Source of the DNA: Fluviicola sp.
Lineage (GTDB): Bacteria > Bacteroidota > Bacteroidia > Flavobacteriales_D > Crocinitomicaceae
Length of the DNA: 64,000 nt
NCBI GenBank assembly: GCA_017983675.1
Contig: JAGOAZ010000002.1
Location: forward strand, 1-64,000
Reading direction: 5' to 3'
Made by a program: the position numbers and the translations under genes. Shown here piece by piece: positions 24,615-33,826 of the stretch (positions are counted from its first letter, which is position 1; each line of letters starts with the position of its first letter). The notes beneath the pieces were generated by a model. It saw only the letters and a list, made by a program, of their open reading frames with translations, made no database searches and had not been told where the DNA came from.

Positions 24615-24630
24615 TAACGTTTTTTAACGG
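24615..24630 (-). promoter_or_regulatory. Direct-repeat motif (CGTTAA-N4-CGTTAA) upstream of the kinase operon
   Basis: On the minus strand the segment reads CCGTTAAAAAACGTTA and continues with A, giving two CGTTAA half-sites 10 bp apart, the geometry typical of OmpR/PhoB-family operators. It lies 50-65 bp upstream of the kinase ATG. The identical 16-mer occurs upstream of sucA (52967-52982) in the same orientation. Confidence 0.45.
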
Positions 24631-24683
24631 CAGAAAGTAGTTGTAAAGGAATTAAAACAACTGATAATAAGAGAATTATCTGA

Positions 24684-26012
24684 TTATTTTTTATTTCGAC
24701 GCTTTTTCGGTTTACCGTATTTGTCCATCATTGCTTTTTTGTGGTCGTAACGCACATTCACTTTTTTGTTTTTCGCTTTTTTCTCGTGGAAAGCTGGACC
24801 GACGTCTTCGCGACGCGGCAATTTTACCAAGTTACCTGGCATAGCTAATTGCGTTTGCTCAAAAGGAAGCAATACATCGCTCAATTCAACTGTTTCAGGA
24901 ACCGCTGCAAACGGTAATGCTTGACCCATTAATTCTTCTACTTGATTCAAGGCAGTCGCATCTTTTTCAGCAACAAAAGAAATGGCATTTCCTTTTTTAT
25001 CGGCACGACCCGTTCTACCAATTCGGTGAATGTAGTTTTCTGTATTTTCAGGAATATCAAAATTGATAACATGAGTAACGTCCGTCACGTCGATACCACG
25101 CGCAATCAAGTCTGTTGCGATGAGGACGCGGTAAATCCCACTTTGAAAGTGATTCACGCTGTTAAAACGGAAGTTTTGTGCTTTGTTGGAGTGAATCACA
25201 CCCACTTCGTGCTGCAAAACAGGTTCCATTTCCGCAAAAAGCATATCAGCTTGTGCACGCGAAGAAACAAAAACCAACACTTTGGTTAAATCAGTGCCAG
25301 TTTCCAATAAGTGTTTCAATAAATTTACTTTCGACGTAAAGTTTGGAACCGCGTATGCGATTTGTTCTATTTGAGCGAGAGGAGTTCCTGAGCGTGCGGC
25401 TTCCACACGAACCGGTGCGGTGAAATTATCTGCTAAAAATTGCGCTACTTCTTCTGATAAGGTTGCCGAGAACACCATGTTTTGGCGTTTTTCAGGCAAG
25501 TATTCAAAAATGCGCAACAATTGCGGACGAAATCCAAGGCTCAACGTTTCATCCACTTCGTCGATGATTACTTTTTTGGCGTGTTTTAATTGCAGTGATC
25601 CATTTGCGGCTAAATCCAAGATACGACCAGGCGTACCCACTAAGATATCTAGACCGAGCAAGACCATTGCCGCTTGTGTATTGATGTTTGCGCCACCGTA
25701 TACACCACCAACAGCTACGTTCATGTACGGCGTTAGTTTTTCAACTTCCCGCACAACCTGAGCAACTAATTCACGTGTTGGTACGATGATTAAAATTTGC
25801 GGATGAGGTTCTTTGGAAAACTTCCACATGCACAAACTCGGCAAGAGGTAGGCTAATGTTTTTCCAGTTCCCGTTTGCGCAATACCGATGGTGTCTTTTC
25901 CGGACATCATGACAGAAAAACCAGTTGCTTGAATCGTCGTTGGTGTTTCGTATCCCAAATCATCTAGGGCGTTCCAAAGCGGTTTTTTTAAGTTTAAATC
26001 ACGAAATGTCAT
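24684..26012 (-). CDS. DEAD-box RNA helicase
   Basis: 442 aa from the ATG at 26012 (MTFRDLNL, the usual start of this group); six residues more are possible. Helicase motifs: Q-motif TPTTIQ (24-29 area), I AQTGTGKT (45-52), Ia PTREL (78-82), II with the unusual sequence DEVD (151-154) in place of DEAD, III SAT, and VI HRIGRTGR. The tail is basic (KKAKNKKVNVRYDHKKAMMDKYGKPKKR pattern), suited to RNA binding. Likely a ribosome-assembly or mRNA-remodelling, RhlE-like enzyme. Confidence 0.94.
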   Translation of the reverse strand: MTFRDLNLKKPLWNALDDLGYETPTTIQATGFSVMMSGKDTIGIAQTGTGKTLAYLLPSLCMWKFSKEPHPQILIIVPTRELVAQVVREVEKLTPYMNVAVGGVYGGANINTQAAMVLLGLDILVGTPGRILDLAANGSLQLKHAKKVIIDEVDETLSLGFRPQLLRIFEYLPEKRQNMVFSATLSEEVAQFLADNFTAPVRVEAARSGTPLAQIEQIAYAVPNFTSKVNLLKHLLETGTDLTKVLVFVSSRAQADMLFAEMEPVLQHEVGVIHSNKAQNFRFNSVNHFQSGIYRVLIATDLIARGIDVTDVTHVINFDIPENTENYIHRIGRTGRADKKGNAISFVAEKDATALNQVEELMGQALPFAAVPETVELSDVLLPFEQTQLAMPGNLVKLPRREDVGPAFHEKKAKNKKVNVRYDHKKAMMDKYGKPKKRRNKK

Positions 26013-26094
26013 GGAAAAATATTTCTGCAAAGGTAGTCAAAGAAAATAAGCAGGGGAATGAATTATGCGAAATCATTAAAACATCCCCCTTTTC

Positions 26095-27468
26095 TTAATC
26101 CTTCACAATCATTAACTTCTTATTGACAACGCCGTTTTTACTTGCAACACTGATGATGTACTCTCCTGCATAAACGGTTTGTGTATCAAAATAGGTGATG
26201 GTGCTTCCTGCATAAATTTGTTGGGTGCTGATAACACGACCTGTTAAATCGATCAACGAAACGCTTAGGTTTTCATCTACTAAGCTTTTTACTTGAATAG
26301 CGACTATATCACTAGCAGGATTGGGCACCAATTGAATCGTTAATTGATCCAATTCGTTTTGTGATATTCCTGCAGTTGATGTGTAAACAGTTGTTGGTTC
26401 GGTTATGCTCGTTACTTTACTTGCCGATTGCACGCCGTAATACGTTGGCCCAACTAAATAAGGGTATGTCGAATTCCAGTTGGCATCAACCGTAGCAAAA
26501 TAACAATAAGTACCATTTGGATACTCTGGAGTCACGCAAAAACGCCCATTGTGGCTGTCTAAATAATCCGATTGTCCCACATGTGGAATGTATTCGTAAT
26601 CCTCGCGAAAATATCCCAAGGGATAGGTAGCGCTTACAGCAGGGCCGTCCGCAACATCTGTCCCGTCCGCATGAACTGTCCGCGTTGTGATTGCACGCAA
26701 TTGGTAACTCGATTTGATACGTGTAATTCCACCCGTTCCATCAGCATTTGCAAAACCATAAGCACCATATACAGGAAAACCGTCTGCTGCAAATCCAATT
26801 AACGGAGAATGGACAGTATTGTCAATTGCGTACAAGCCATCTGCATCGTACAACGAACAAATGGTTGAAATAACAGTTAAGTCTAAATCAAACGCACTTG
26901 GGTTCTGATGGTGGTGGTAATTACCTTGAGCGGGGTGACCTTTGGAACAGTCAAATCCTGCTTTTTCAGCCACAATTGCATCCCTGTTCCAAGCTTGTGT
27001 AGCTACAGGCCCTCCGGGACAAGGCGGATTTCCTGGGCCACCGCACAAACTATTGGTTGTGGTGTTCCAAGCTACCCCATCTCTAAAGTCAAACATAGCA
27101 GTTCCATTGATGAAAATTCCGATATTTCCTCCTTGCGTTGCAGTTGGCGTTCCCGTATTTTGGACAGGCGTCAAGGGCAATTTGAAAATTGCGTTTTGAT
27201 CACTTGCCAAACTTGGATTTCCATCTAAAAAAGGTCCAGTAGTATAAACTGGAATACCATGTGTAGTCACATACACCCAAGCGGTTGAATATTCTACTTT
27301 TTGGACATTTGCTTTCACGTTATCTTGAATCGCCGTTGAATTTCCTTGTACGTAATGACTTCCGTTGATGGTCGTGTTTTGTAACCACGTTGTCACACTC
27401 GGACTTTGCCCTATTGCGTTAAACGCAAAGAATAAAAGCGCTGTTGCACTGATTTTTTTCATTTTCAT
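26095..27468 (-). CDS. YHYH-domain protein with T9SS sorting domain
   Basis: 457 aa. Signal peptide (1-20), a YHYH domain (about 60-330) containing the histidine cluster NYHHHQNP (183-190), D-G-F-P-V-Y-G-A-Y-G (229-238) and several Asp, His and Cys residues suited to metal binding, then a C-terminal type A sorting domain (from about 380, QLVPNPASD). Its ATG overlaps the stop of the di-haem peroxidase gene by ATGA; MK-MKK offers a second ATG 6 bp later. It is the third gene of the MbnP-MbnH-YHYH operon. Predicted to be cell-surface exposed and probably copper- or other metal-linked (inference). Confidence 0.9.
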   Translation of the reverse strand: MKMKKISATALLFFAFNAIGQSPSVTTWLQNTTINGSHYVQGNSTAIQDNVKANVQKVEYSTAWVYVTTHGIPVYTTGPFLDGNPSLASDQNAIFKLPLTPVQNTGTPTATQGGNIGIFINGTAMFDFRDGVAWNTTTNSLCGGPGNPPCPGGPVATQAWNRDAIVAEKAGFDCSKGHPAQGNYHHHQNPSAFDLDLTVISTICSLYDADGLYAIDNTVHSPLIGFAADGFPVYGAYGFANADGTGGITRIKSSYQLRAITTRTVHADGTDVADGPAVSATYPLGYFREDYEYIPHVGQSDYLDSHNGRFCVTPEYPNGTYCYFATVDANWNSTYPYLVGPTYYGVQSASKVTSITEPTTVYTSTAGISQNELDQLTIQLVPNPASDIVAIQVKSLVDENLSVSLIDLTGRVISTQQIYAGSTITYFDTQTVYAGEYIISVASKNGVVNKKLMIVKD

Positions 27469-28484
27469 TGGTTTTGTGTTTTAAAATTAATGATTGGAAA
27501 TTGGTGTTGTTTATTGTGAATAAATGCTGTATCGGAAAGGGTTAATAGAAAAGCAATGAGGTCTACTTTATCGTTGGATGATAATGAATTATTTTCCGGA
27601 AGTCGTTGATCGCCCTTTTTTACACCAGTTTGATAATGGTTCAATACTTCCGATAGTTTTTTGAAACGACCATCGTGCATGTACGGGTATGTGAAGGCAA
27701 CATTGCGTAAACTTGGTACTTTGAAGTGAAGTGAATCTTTTTTGTTCTTCGTGATATCATAGCGTCCAAAATCGTTAATCGTTGGGTCAATAGGTAAGTC
27801 ATTCGTTGCAAATTCATGATTGGTAAACAACGGTTCTGTATGGCACGATGTACATTGTTTTCGAAACAAGAAATATCCTCGTTTTTCTTGCGAATTGAAT
27901 GTTTCAACACCTGCCATCACGCGATCGTATTTTGCATTTGAACTAACAAGACTTAGCATAAATTGGGACATGGATTTGAGTAATTGCTCGCCAGTTAATT
28001 GTTTTGTTTGGTATGCTTTTTCAATTAATACCTTGTAGCGATTATTCGCATTCACTCGTTTTAATACCGTTTTCAAATCACAGTCCATTTCGTCTTTGTT
28101 TGCAATTGGAGCAAGTGCTTGAAAGTCCAAATGAGCGATTGCTCCATCCCACATGAATTTTTTTTGCCAAGCTAAATTGAAAAGGGCAGGAGCATTTCGT
28201 TTGCCAATTTGGTCGTTGATTCCGTGACTTAGCGCATGATCAACATGTGTAAACGCTGTATACGGAGAATGGCAACTTGCACAAGAAATGGTGCTATCTA
28301 ACGATAAAATCGGATCATAGAAAAGGACTTTCCCTAATAGTATTTTTTCTGAAGTTAGCGGATTTTTTTTAAACGAATAAACAGGTGCTGGCCAATAGGC
28401 TGGATAGTTAAATAGTTTCGTTTGTTTGGAGAAACCCAACCCAATCAGACAGGCGATCAACAGAATGATGTAGCTGCTTTTCAT
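27465..28484 (-). CDS. Di-haem cytochrome c peroxidase of the MbnH/MauG type
   Basis: 339 aa with an N-terminal signal/anchor (4-19) and two c-type haem sites, CASCH (68-72) and CTSCH (211-215). Further conserved features are R-N-A-P-x-L-F-N (96-103), F-M-W-D-G (110-114) and the distal segment VAFTYPYMHDGRF (262-274). Family members include bacterial cytochrome c peroxidases and MauG-like enzymes. The gene is ATGA-overlapped on both sides, by the MbnP-like gene upstream and the YHYH gene downstream. In methanotrophs MbnH uses peroxide to turn a tryptophan of MbnP into kynurenine, and the same job is likely here. Confidence 0.92.
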   Translation of the reverse strand: MKSSYIILLIACLIGLGFSKQTKLFNYPAYWPAPVYSFKKNPLTSEKILLGKVLFYDPILSLDSTISCASCHSPYTAFTHVDHALSHGINDQIGKRNAPALFNLAWQKKFMWDGAIAHLDFQALAPIANKDEMDCDLKTVLKRVNANNRYKVLIEKAYQTKQLTGEQLLKSMSQFMLSLVSSNAKYDRVMAGVETFNSQEKRGYFLFRKQCTSCHTEPLFTNHEFATNDLPIDPTINDFGRYDITKNKKDSLHFKVPSLRNVAFTYPYMHDGRFKKLSEVLNHYQTGVKKGDQRLPENNSLSSNDKVDLIAFLLTLSDTAFIHNKQHQFPIINFKTQNQ

Positions 28485-29128
28485 CTGTTGGTGGCTTGAA
28501 ATAATTGGTGAAAAAGGGTTGAGAATTCAACGGCAACTAATGATGGCGACATGATTTCACAGTCATTTGTTTTTTTCAACCACGCTATAATTGGATCAAG
28601 TGTAACAGCGATTGTTACGTGTTGATTGATCGATTTTACAGGTAAAATAACCGTTTGTAAGGTGTTAGTTGGACCACTTGCGCCACCAATGTGGTAGGTA
28701 ATTGGCTTGTCTAAAAACTCACCTTCCAATTTGAAATGGATGTATCCACTTTGCCACGACCAAAAATGACCATTCATGGGGTCTAAATCTCCAGACATGA
28801 CTCCGTTTTCAATCACCGAACTATCAATGCCTATTTGAAAGCGCATACGATTGAAAACCAGATCTGATGCAAGCGGGAAGTTTAATTTGTTTTTTGTAGA
28901 ATCGGTCAAATCGATTAAATAATAATCGGATAGTTGGGCAACACTTTTGTTGTCATTCAGTAATTCAACGTGACCGATATAAAAACTGAGGTGCGTTAGT
29001 TGAAACTGATTGTTGCGTAAAGAATCACTTGTGAGTTCCTGCTTAAAAATTGGGTTGTAAGTAATAGTTACTTGACTCCAAGAAATTACGGGAAATAAAA
29101 AAATACTTATGCAAAAGCGCAACCACAT
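28481..29128 (-). CDS. MbnP-like copper-binding protein
   Basis: 215 aa with a signal peptide (about 1-19). Family hallmarks: L-T-H-L-S-F-Y-I (strand near 45), G-D-L-D-P-M-N-G-H-F-W-S-W-Q-S-G-Y (113-129) with Trp123 and Trp125, and the C-terminal V-T-I-A-V-T-L-D-P-I. In Methylosinus MbnP a Trp in the corresponding W-x-W-Q-S-G-Y region is oxidised to kynurenine and forms a Cu(I) site. It is the first gene of a three-gene ATGA-overlapping operon. The gene before it on the strand is mgtE, 31 bp away, so read-through from mgtE is possible. Confidence 0.88.
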   Translation of the reverse strand: MWLRFCISIFLFPVISWSQVTITYNPIFKQELTSDSLRNNQFQLTHLSFYIGHVELLNDNKSVAQLSDYYLIDLTDSTKNKLNFPLASDLVFNRMRFQIGIDSSVIENGVMSGDLDPMNGHFWSWQSGYIHFKLEGEFLDKPITYHIGGASGPTNTLQTVILPVKSINQHVTIAVTLDPIIAWLKKTNDCEIMSPSLVAVEFSTLFHQLFQATNR

Positions 29129-29159
29129 AAGTAGTTAGATGATTACAACTGCAAAAGGT

Positions 29160-30509
29160 TTAATGCAACAACAATATCCCAACAGTAAAGTAGATGAACA
29201 AGCCCAAAACGTCGTTGAGCGTTGTTACGAAGGGTCCTGTCGCTAAAGCGGGATCTATTTTGTAGCGGTTTAAGACCAAAGGAATCAAGGTGCCAAAAAT
29301 TGCCGCGAAAATAATGACGGTTAAGAGGGAAATACTCACGACCAAGGCCAAGGTATAATCGTTGATGAATGCTGCAATGCCAAAAATGAGCGAAGAACAC
29401 AACAAGCCGTTTACAACTCCAACCAATGCTTCTTTACCAACTTTACTCAAAATACTATCGAAAGGATCGTTCCCGCGTGCCAATGATTGCACAACGATAG
29501 CCGATGATTGTACACCAACATTTCCTCCCATCGCGGTAATAAGTGGAATGAAAAAGGCCAAAGCAGGTAATAGCGAAATGTTTCCTTCGAATTTTGAGAT
29601 CACTTGTGCAGACAAAACACCACCGAGCATACCGATTAATAACCAAGGTAAACGGGCACGTGAAATGCGCCATACACTTGAATTGGATTCAACTTTTTCG
29701 GAGATACCCGAAGCCAACTGGAAATCTTTGTCTGCTTCTTCTTTGATGATGTCGACAACGTCATCGATGGTAATGCGCCCCACTAATTTGTTTTGAAAAT
29801 CAACTACTGGCACAGAGACCAAATCGTATTTCTCCATCACTTTTGCAACGCGTTCACTCGAATCACTGGTTTTGACAAAAATCAAGTTTTTGTCGTTGTA
29901 CAATTCGCGGATCGATGTTTTTGGTCGTGCAAAAAGTAAGCGTTTCAAGGATAGTACACCAACTAATTTGTTCAAATCATCGACAACATAAATCGTGTAA
30001 ACTTGTTCCACATCTTCTGCTTGTCGGCGTAACTCGACCAAAGCTCGGTTGACAGGCCAATCTAATTTTGCTTGAATGAACTCTTTTTGCATGAGCCCCC
30101 CAGCGGTATCTTCGTCGTAATTTAAGAGGTCAACGATATCATCAGCCGCTTCGTCATCTTCCATTTGGGAAATGACTTCTTGAATTTTATCATCAGGAAG
30201 TTCTCCTAAGATATCAGCCGCGTCATCGGAATCAAGGTTTTCCAATTGTTCTGCCATCTCTTTCGAAGAAAGCGAAGCTAGGAAACGGTCGCGAATGTCT
30301 TCTTCCAATTCCATTAAAACGTCGGCTTGTAGCTCTTCGTCTAAGTGAAAATAAAGGAATTTTGCTTGTTCGTTGGACAATTCGTCCATGATTTCGGCGA
30401 TATCCGCAAAGTGTAAATCAACTACATGCTCTTTGATCCACGCAGTATCACCCGAATCAATTGCTTGTCGGATGAGCTCGAGGAAATCTTTTGTTAGTTC
30501 AAAACGCAT
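29160..30509 (-). CDS. mgtE: Magnesium transporter MgtE
   Basis: 449 aa, full length: the acidic MgtE N superhelix (about 1-130, rich in Asp/Glu with D-A-A-D-I-L-G-E-L), a CBS pair (about 135-260), a connecting helix and five transmembrane helices (about 285-448) with the pore motif G-G-N-V-G-V-Q-S-S-A and P-L-V-L-N-R-Y-K-I-D-P-A. It is a Mg2+-gated inner-membrane channel with intracellular magnesium sensing through the N and CBS domains. No Mg2+ leader element was seen in the 64 bp upstream. Confidence 0.96.
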   Translation of the reverse strand: MRFELTKDFLELIRQAIDSGDTAWIKEHVVDLHFADIAEIMDELSNEQAKFLYFHLDEELQADVLMELEEDIRDRFLASLSSKEMAEQLENLDSDDAADILGELPDDKIQEVISQMEDDEAADDIVDLLNYDEDTAGGLMQKEFIQAKLDWPVNRALVELRRQAEDVEQVYTIYVVDDLNKLVGVLSLKRLLFARPKTSIRELYNDKNLIFVKTSDSSERVAKVMEKYDLVSVPVVDFQNKLVGRITIDDVVDIIKEEADKDFQLASGISEKVESNSSVWRISRARLPWLLIGMLGGVLSAQVISKFEGNISLLPALAFFIPLITAMGGNVGVQSSAIVVQSLARGNDPFDSILSKVGKEALVGVVNGLLCSSLIFGIAAFINDYTLALVVSISLLTVIIFAAIFGTLIPLVLNRYKIDPALATGPFVTTLNDVLGLFIYFTVGILLLH

Positions 30510-30573
30510 GTAATTTTTTTACAAAATTAACCCTTTAAATTGGTTATCTGTTACTTTGTAAAAGCAGTGTACG

Positions 30574-32160
30574 TTAAATTTGGGTTAAGGTTCTATTTTC
30601 TGTTTCTTTTTTGGCAAATAAGTCAATAGATGCGGCAAAAAGTCCAAAAAAGAATGCCACAAAAGTAAGGCCTACTTGAGTTTCGATGGTGTCTTCTGAA
30701 AGGAATGAACTGACACAAATAGCACTAAAACAGAGCCATTCGATGTTGTTGCTTTTCCAAGCAGTTCGAAACTGGAAAATCCACAATAAGAGAAAGGCAA
30801 TAAAACCAAAAATACCGGAAGTCACCCAACTGGTTAAATATTGATTGTGTGCCCGTTTTCTGTTTTCGATTTTCAGTAAACTGTTGGTTGACGTGTAATG
30901 AACTTGAAATGCTTGTTCCACATCGCCAGCACCGACTCCGAATAGCCAGTTTTCGGAGATGATTGCTGTTGCAGCTTTCCAATAAAATAAGCGTTGTAAA
31001 AGCGAATGACCATTTGGATCGTCGTGATTTTCTAGTTGATTTTGTATGCTGTACAAACGGGCTTTTATACCGCCTTCTGTGAAAAGTATCGAAGCTGTTC
31101 CATTTTCAATCCACTCAATTTCTTGCGCACTTAAACGCGACATTCCCAACGAATCTTTTGGCAATCCTTTCGATGCTAAAAAGCGCCATAAAGTGAACTT
31201 TAGCGGATTTCCTTTTTTATCAAGTCCTGAATTGTAATCGACAGAAGATACTTTGTTCCAAGCTGGTTCAATTTCTTTTTCACAAATTTGCGCAATAATT
31301 GGATAGCCATTTTCCCATTTCATTGCTGTTATATCTAAGGAGTAGTAATTACCATTGATTGTTTTTTCTGGCAATTGTTCCAACTTGACTTTATGTGGGA
31401 TGGGTTGTAAAATTCCAATGACCTGTTGAATGAGCAAACCACTTGGAATTAAAAAACAGAGGATCAGTATCAAGCGTTGTGTTTTATTTTTAATTCGGTT
31501 GAATAGGACGAACAAACCTACAACTAAAACACTAATAAAAGCGAGGTAACCAGCAACAACTTGCGAATAATACAAGTAGAATAGCCACCAACCAATGAGC
31601 AAGATAGGAATTATTTTAAAGGGCAAATTCCGTAGGAGCCAACTCATTGAAAAAACCAAGCCCATGACGATTAATAAGGCATAACGAATGTGTGAACCAA
31701 AGAGGGAAAGTCCGCGAATATCTGCATATTCATTGTTTCCCCACCATTGAAAGTAAAAACCCATGTTCAGGATCGACGTCAGCGTTAACATGCCTAAAAA
31801 TACTAGGACAAGCGCATGAATTGCTTTTTGTTGTTTGAACGGAAAAGCAACGATAACCAGCGGAATAATTACTAGTGGAAGTTTGACACGTAAATCGTGT
31901 AACGCATACGAAAAATCAGTTGTCCAGAACAATGAAATCCATTCGAAAAACAGGTACAAAAACAACCATTTTAATACCCTGTTTGTTTTCCAGCGCTGCC
32001 AACTATTTTTGAAATCTGCTGCTAGCAGAAAATTAAGCAGTAACAATGCAGTTGCTAAGGATAAGGGAATTTTACTCCACGGCAAACCAAATGCTAAGCC
32101 AACACAAGCAATAAAATGAATGGTAATATGGATAGGTTTTCCGGTAAGTTTATCCAACAT
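30574..32160 (-). CDS. O-antigen ligase/polymerase (Wzy_C family) membrane protein
   Basis: 528 aa with about ten to twelve transmembrane helices and a large periplasmic loop (about residues 255-385). The Wzy_C stretch includes LFGVGAGDVEQAF followed by RAHNQYLTSWVTSGIFG, the conserved ligase region with catalytic-type Arg and His. Predicted to transfer or polymerise surface polysaccharide on the periplasmic side. No other polysaccharide genes are next to it, so the acceptor is unknown. It lies between mgtE and the S41 protease on the same strand. Confidence 0.88.
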   Translation of the reverse strand: MLDKLTGKPIHITIHFIACVGLAFGLPWSKIPLSLATALLLLNFLLAADFKNSWQRWKTNRVLKWLFLYLFFEWISLFWTTDFSYALHDLRVKLPLVIIPLVIVAFPFKQQKAIHALVLVFLGMLTLTSILNMGFYFQWWGNNEYADIRGLSLFGSHIRYALLIVMGLVFSMSWLLRNLPFKIIPILLIGWWLFYLYYSQVVAGYLAFISVLVVGLFVLFNRIKNKTQRLILILCFLIPSGLLIQQVIGILQPIPHKVKLEQLPEKTINGNYYSLDITAMKWENGYPIIAQICEKEIEPAWNKVSSVDYNSGLDKKGNPLKFTLWRFLASKGLPKDSLGMSRLSAQEIEWIENGTASILFTEGGIKARLYSIQNQLENHDDPNGHSLLQRLFYWKAATAIISENWLFGVGAGDVEQAFQVHYTSTNSLLKIENRKRAHNQYLTSWVTSGIFGFIAFLLLWIFQFRTAWKSNNIEWLCFSAICVSSFLSEDTIETQVGLTFVAFFFGLFAASIDLFAKKETENRTLTQI

Positions 32161-32188
32161 AAGTGCAGTCGTTTCTTTTCCTTAACGC

Positions 32189-33826
32189 TTATTTTCCAAG
32201 AATAGTATTGTACTTTTTGCTGTCTAATAAAATTTCAATGGCTTTTTTCAAATCCAAATCATTTTGAAACGCTTGTTGGGCACGACCACTTTGATAATAG
32301 TAACGCGAAACGATTTCATTCGAAAGGTAGAAATTGATTTCTTGTTTGAATTTATCTAAGTCGCGTTCTTTCGAAGGGGTTACTTTCGTTAATAAATCAG
32401 TATATTCTGCTTTGATGTCTTCAAAATAACCTTCTTCTTCCGCAATTTTCTTCATTTTTTCCAATTGTTCTTCTGAAGCTGTATTGTAAGTGAATGTTTG
32501 TTGCATAGCATATTGCTTGAATGCTTCGTAGTCCGAATCGGAAAGCAAGAATGAACCTGCTTCTGCAATTGTTGGATGTGTTTGATGGTATTTCGTTGCG
32601 TAGTTAAAAATAACATTGCTGATAACCAATTGTGCCAACAAACGACTCGCTTCGTCTTTTTCAACGGTGATATCAGGTTCAATTCCTCGTCCATCGATGA
32701 CTTTTCGACCAGTTGTTGTAGTGAACGATTTTACTAATGAATCGGGAATGGCTTTCGGTTTTTCTCCTGCTTCTTTGTCGTAATATTCCAATCGTTGCAC
32801 ACATCTACCAGAAGGTGTGTAGTACTTAGAAATTGTTAATTTGATTTTTGAACCATATTTCAAGTCAAAAGTACGTTGTACCAATCCTTTTCCATACGAA
32901 GTTTCACCTATAATCACTGCGCGGTCTAAATCTTGTAAACTTCCAGAAACAATTTCTGAAGCCGATGCCGATCCTTCGTCGATTAATACGACCAACGGAA
33001 TCGCTAAATCAACAGGCTCTGATGGCGTTGTATAGACACGGTTTTCTTCTTGAATCCGTCCCTTTGTTGTTACAACAGCTTGCCCTTTTTTCACAAAGAA
33101 ATTAACGATTTTAACTGCTTCCATCAAAATTCCACCGCCGTTTCCTCGTAAATCAAGCACCAAAGCTGTCATTCCTTGACTTTTTAACTTGTCGTATGCT
33201 GCTTTTACTTCTGACGATGCTGTTTGCGTAAAGCTATTGAGTTTGATGTAGCCAATGTTATTGGCTAAAAGTCCCGAATAAGGAACATCTTGTAGTTTGA
33301 TTTCGTCTCGGGTAATTTTCAAGGTTTGTTCGACACCGTTTCGTTCAATTTTTAATTCAAAAGTTGAGCCTTTCGACCCTTTCAATGCAGCAGAAACTTC
33401 ATCGGAAGGTTTGTCTTTCATGTCTTTTCCGTCGATAGCCAAGATTTTATCACCGGCTTGTGCGCCCGCTTTTTGCGCCGGATTTCCTTCGTAAGGTTCA
33501 GCGATGTAGGTAAAACCATCAATTTTACGAATCAACGCGCCAATGCCACCATATTGTCCCGTTGTCATCAAGCGGTAATCTTCCATGTTGGCTTCGTGGT
33601 AATAAACGGTATACGGATCGAGTTCTTTTAACATCGCATCAATGGCTGTTTTACTCATTTCCCCCGGTTTGATATCGTCTACGTAATTGGTTTCCAATTG
33701 TTGAAAGATCAAATCCATCAATTCCATTGATTTTAATACTTCAAAGCCGTTGGATTGAGCGGTGCTATATAAACCAGTTGATAAACTGATGATACAGACG
33801 AAAAGCGCTTTTTTAAGTTGTTGCAT
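32189..33826 (-). CDS. C-terminal processing protease (S41 family)
   Basis: 545 aa. Signal peptide (1-23), N-terminal helical region, PDZ domain (about 88-175), S41 core with R-G-N-G-G-G (227-232), the nucleophile segment GSASASE (285-291) and lysine base K313 in SYGKG, then a long C-terminal region (385-545) typical of Bacteroidota tail-specific proteases. It acts in the periplasm on protein C-termini, in quality control or maturation. Its start overlaps the end of rnpA by 14 bp, implying one transcript. Confidence 0.94.
   Translation of the reverse strand: MQQLKKALFVCIISLSTGLYSTAQSNGFEVLKSMELMDLIFQQLETNYVDDIKPGEMSKTAIDAMLKELDPYTVYYHEANMEDYRLMTTGQYGGIGALIRKIDGFTYIAEPYEGNPAQKAGAQAGDKILAIDGKDMKDKPSDEVSAALKGSKGSTFELKIERNGVEQTLKITRDEIKLQDVPYSGLLANNIGYIKLNSFTQTASSEVKAAYDKLKSQGMTALVLDLRGNGGGILMEAVKIVNFFVKKGQAVVTTKGRIQEENRVYTTPSEPVDLAIPLVVLIDEGSASASEIVSGSLQDLDRAVIIGETSYGKGLVQRTFDLKYGSKIKLTISKYYTPSGRCVQRLEYYDKEAGEKPKAIPDSLVKSFTTTTGRKVIDGRGIEPDITVEKDEASRLLAQLVISNVIFNYATKYHQTHPTIAEAGSFLLSDSDYEAFKQYAMQQTFTYNTASEEQLEKMKKIAEEEGYFEDIKAEYTDLLTKVTPSKERDLDKFKQEINFYLSNEIVSRYYYQSGRAQQAFQNDLDLKKAIEILLDSKKYNTILGK

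Noticed and set aside
30510..30573. Possible magnesium riboswitch before mgtE
   Set aside because: The 64-bp gap is too short for an M-box and shows no matching structure.
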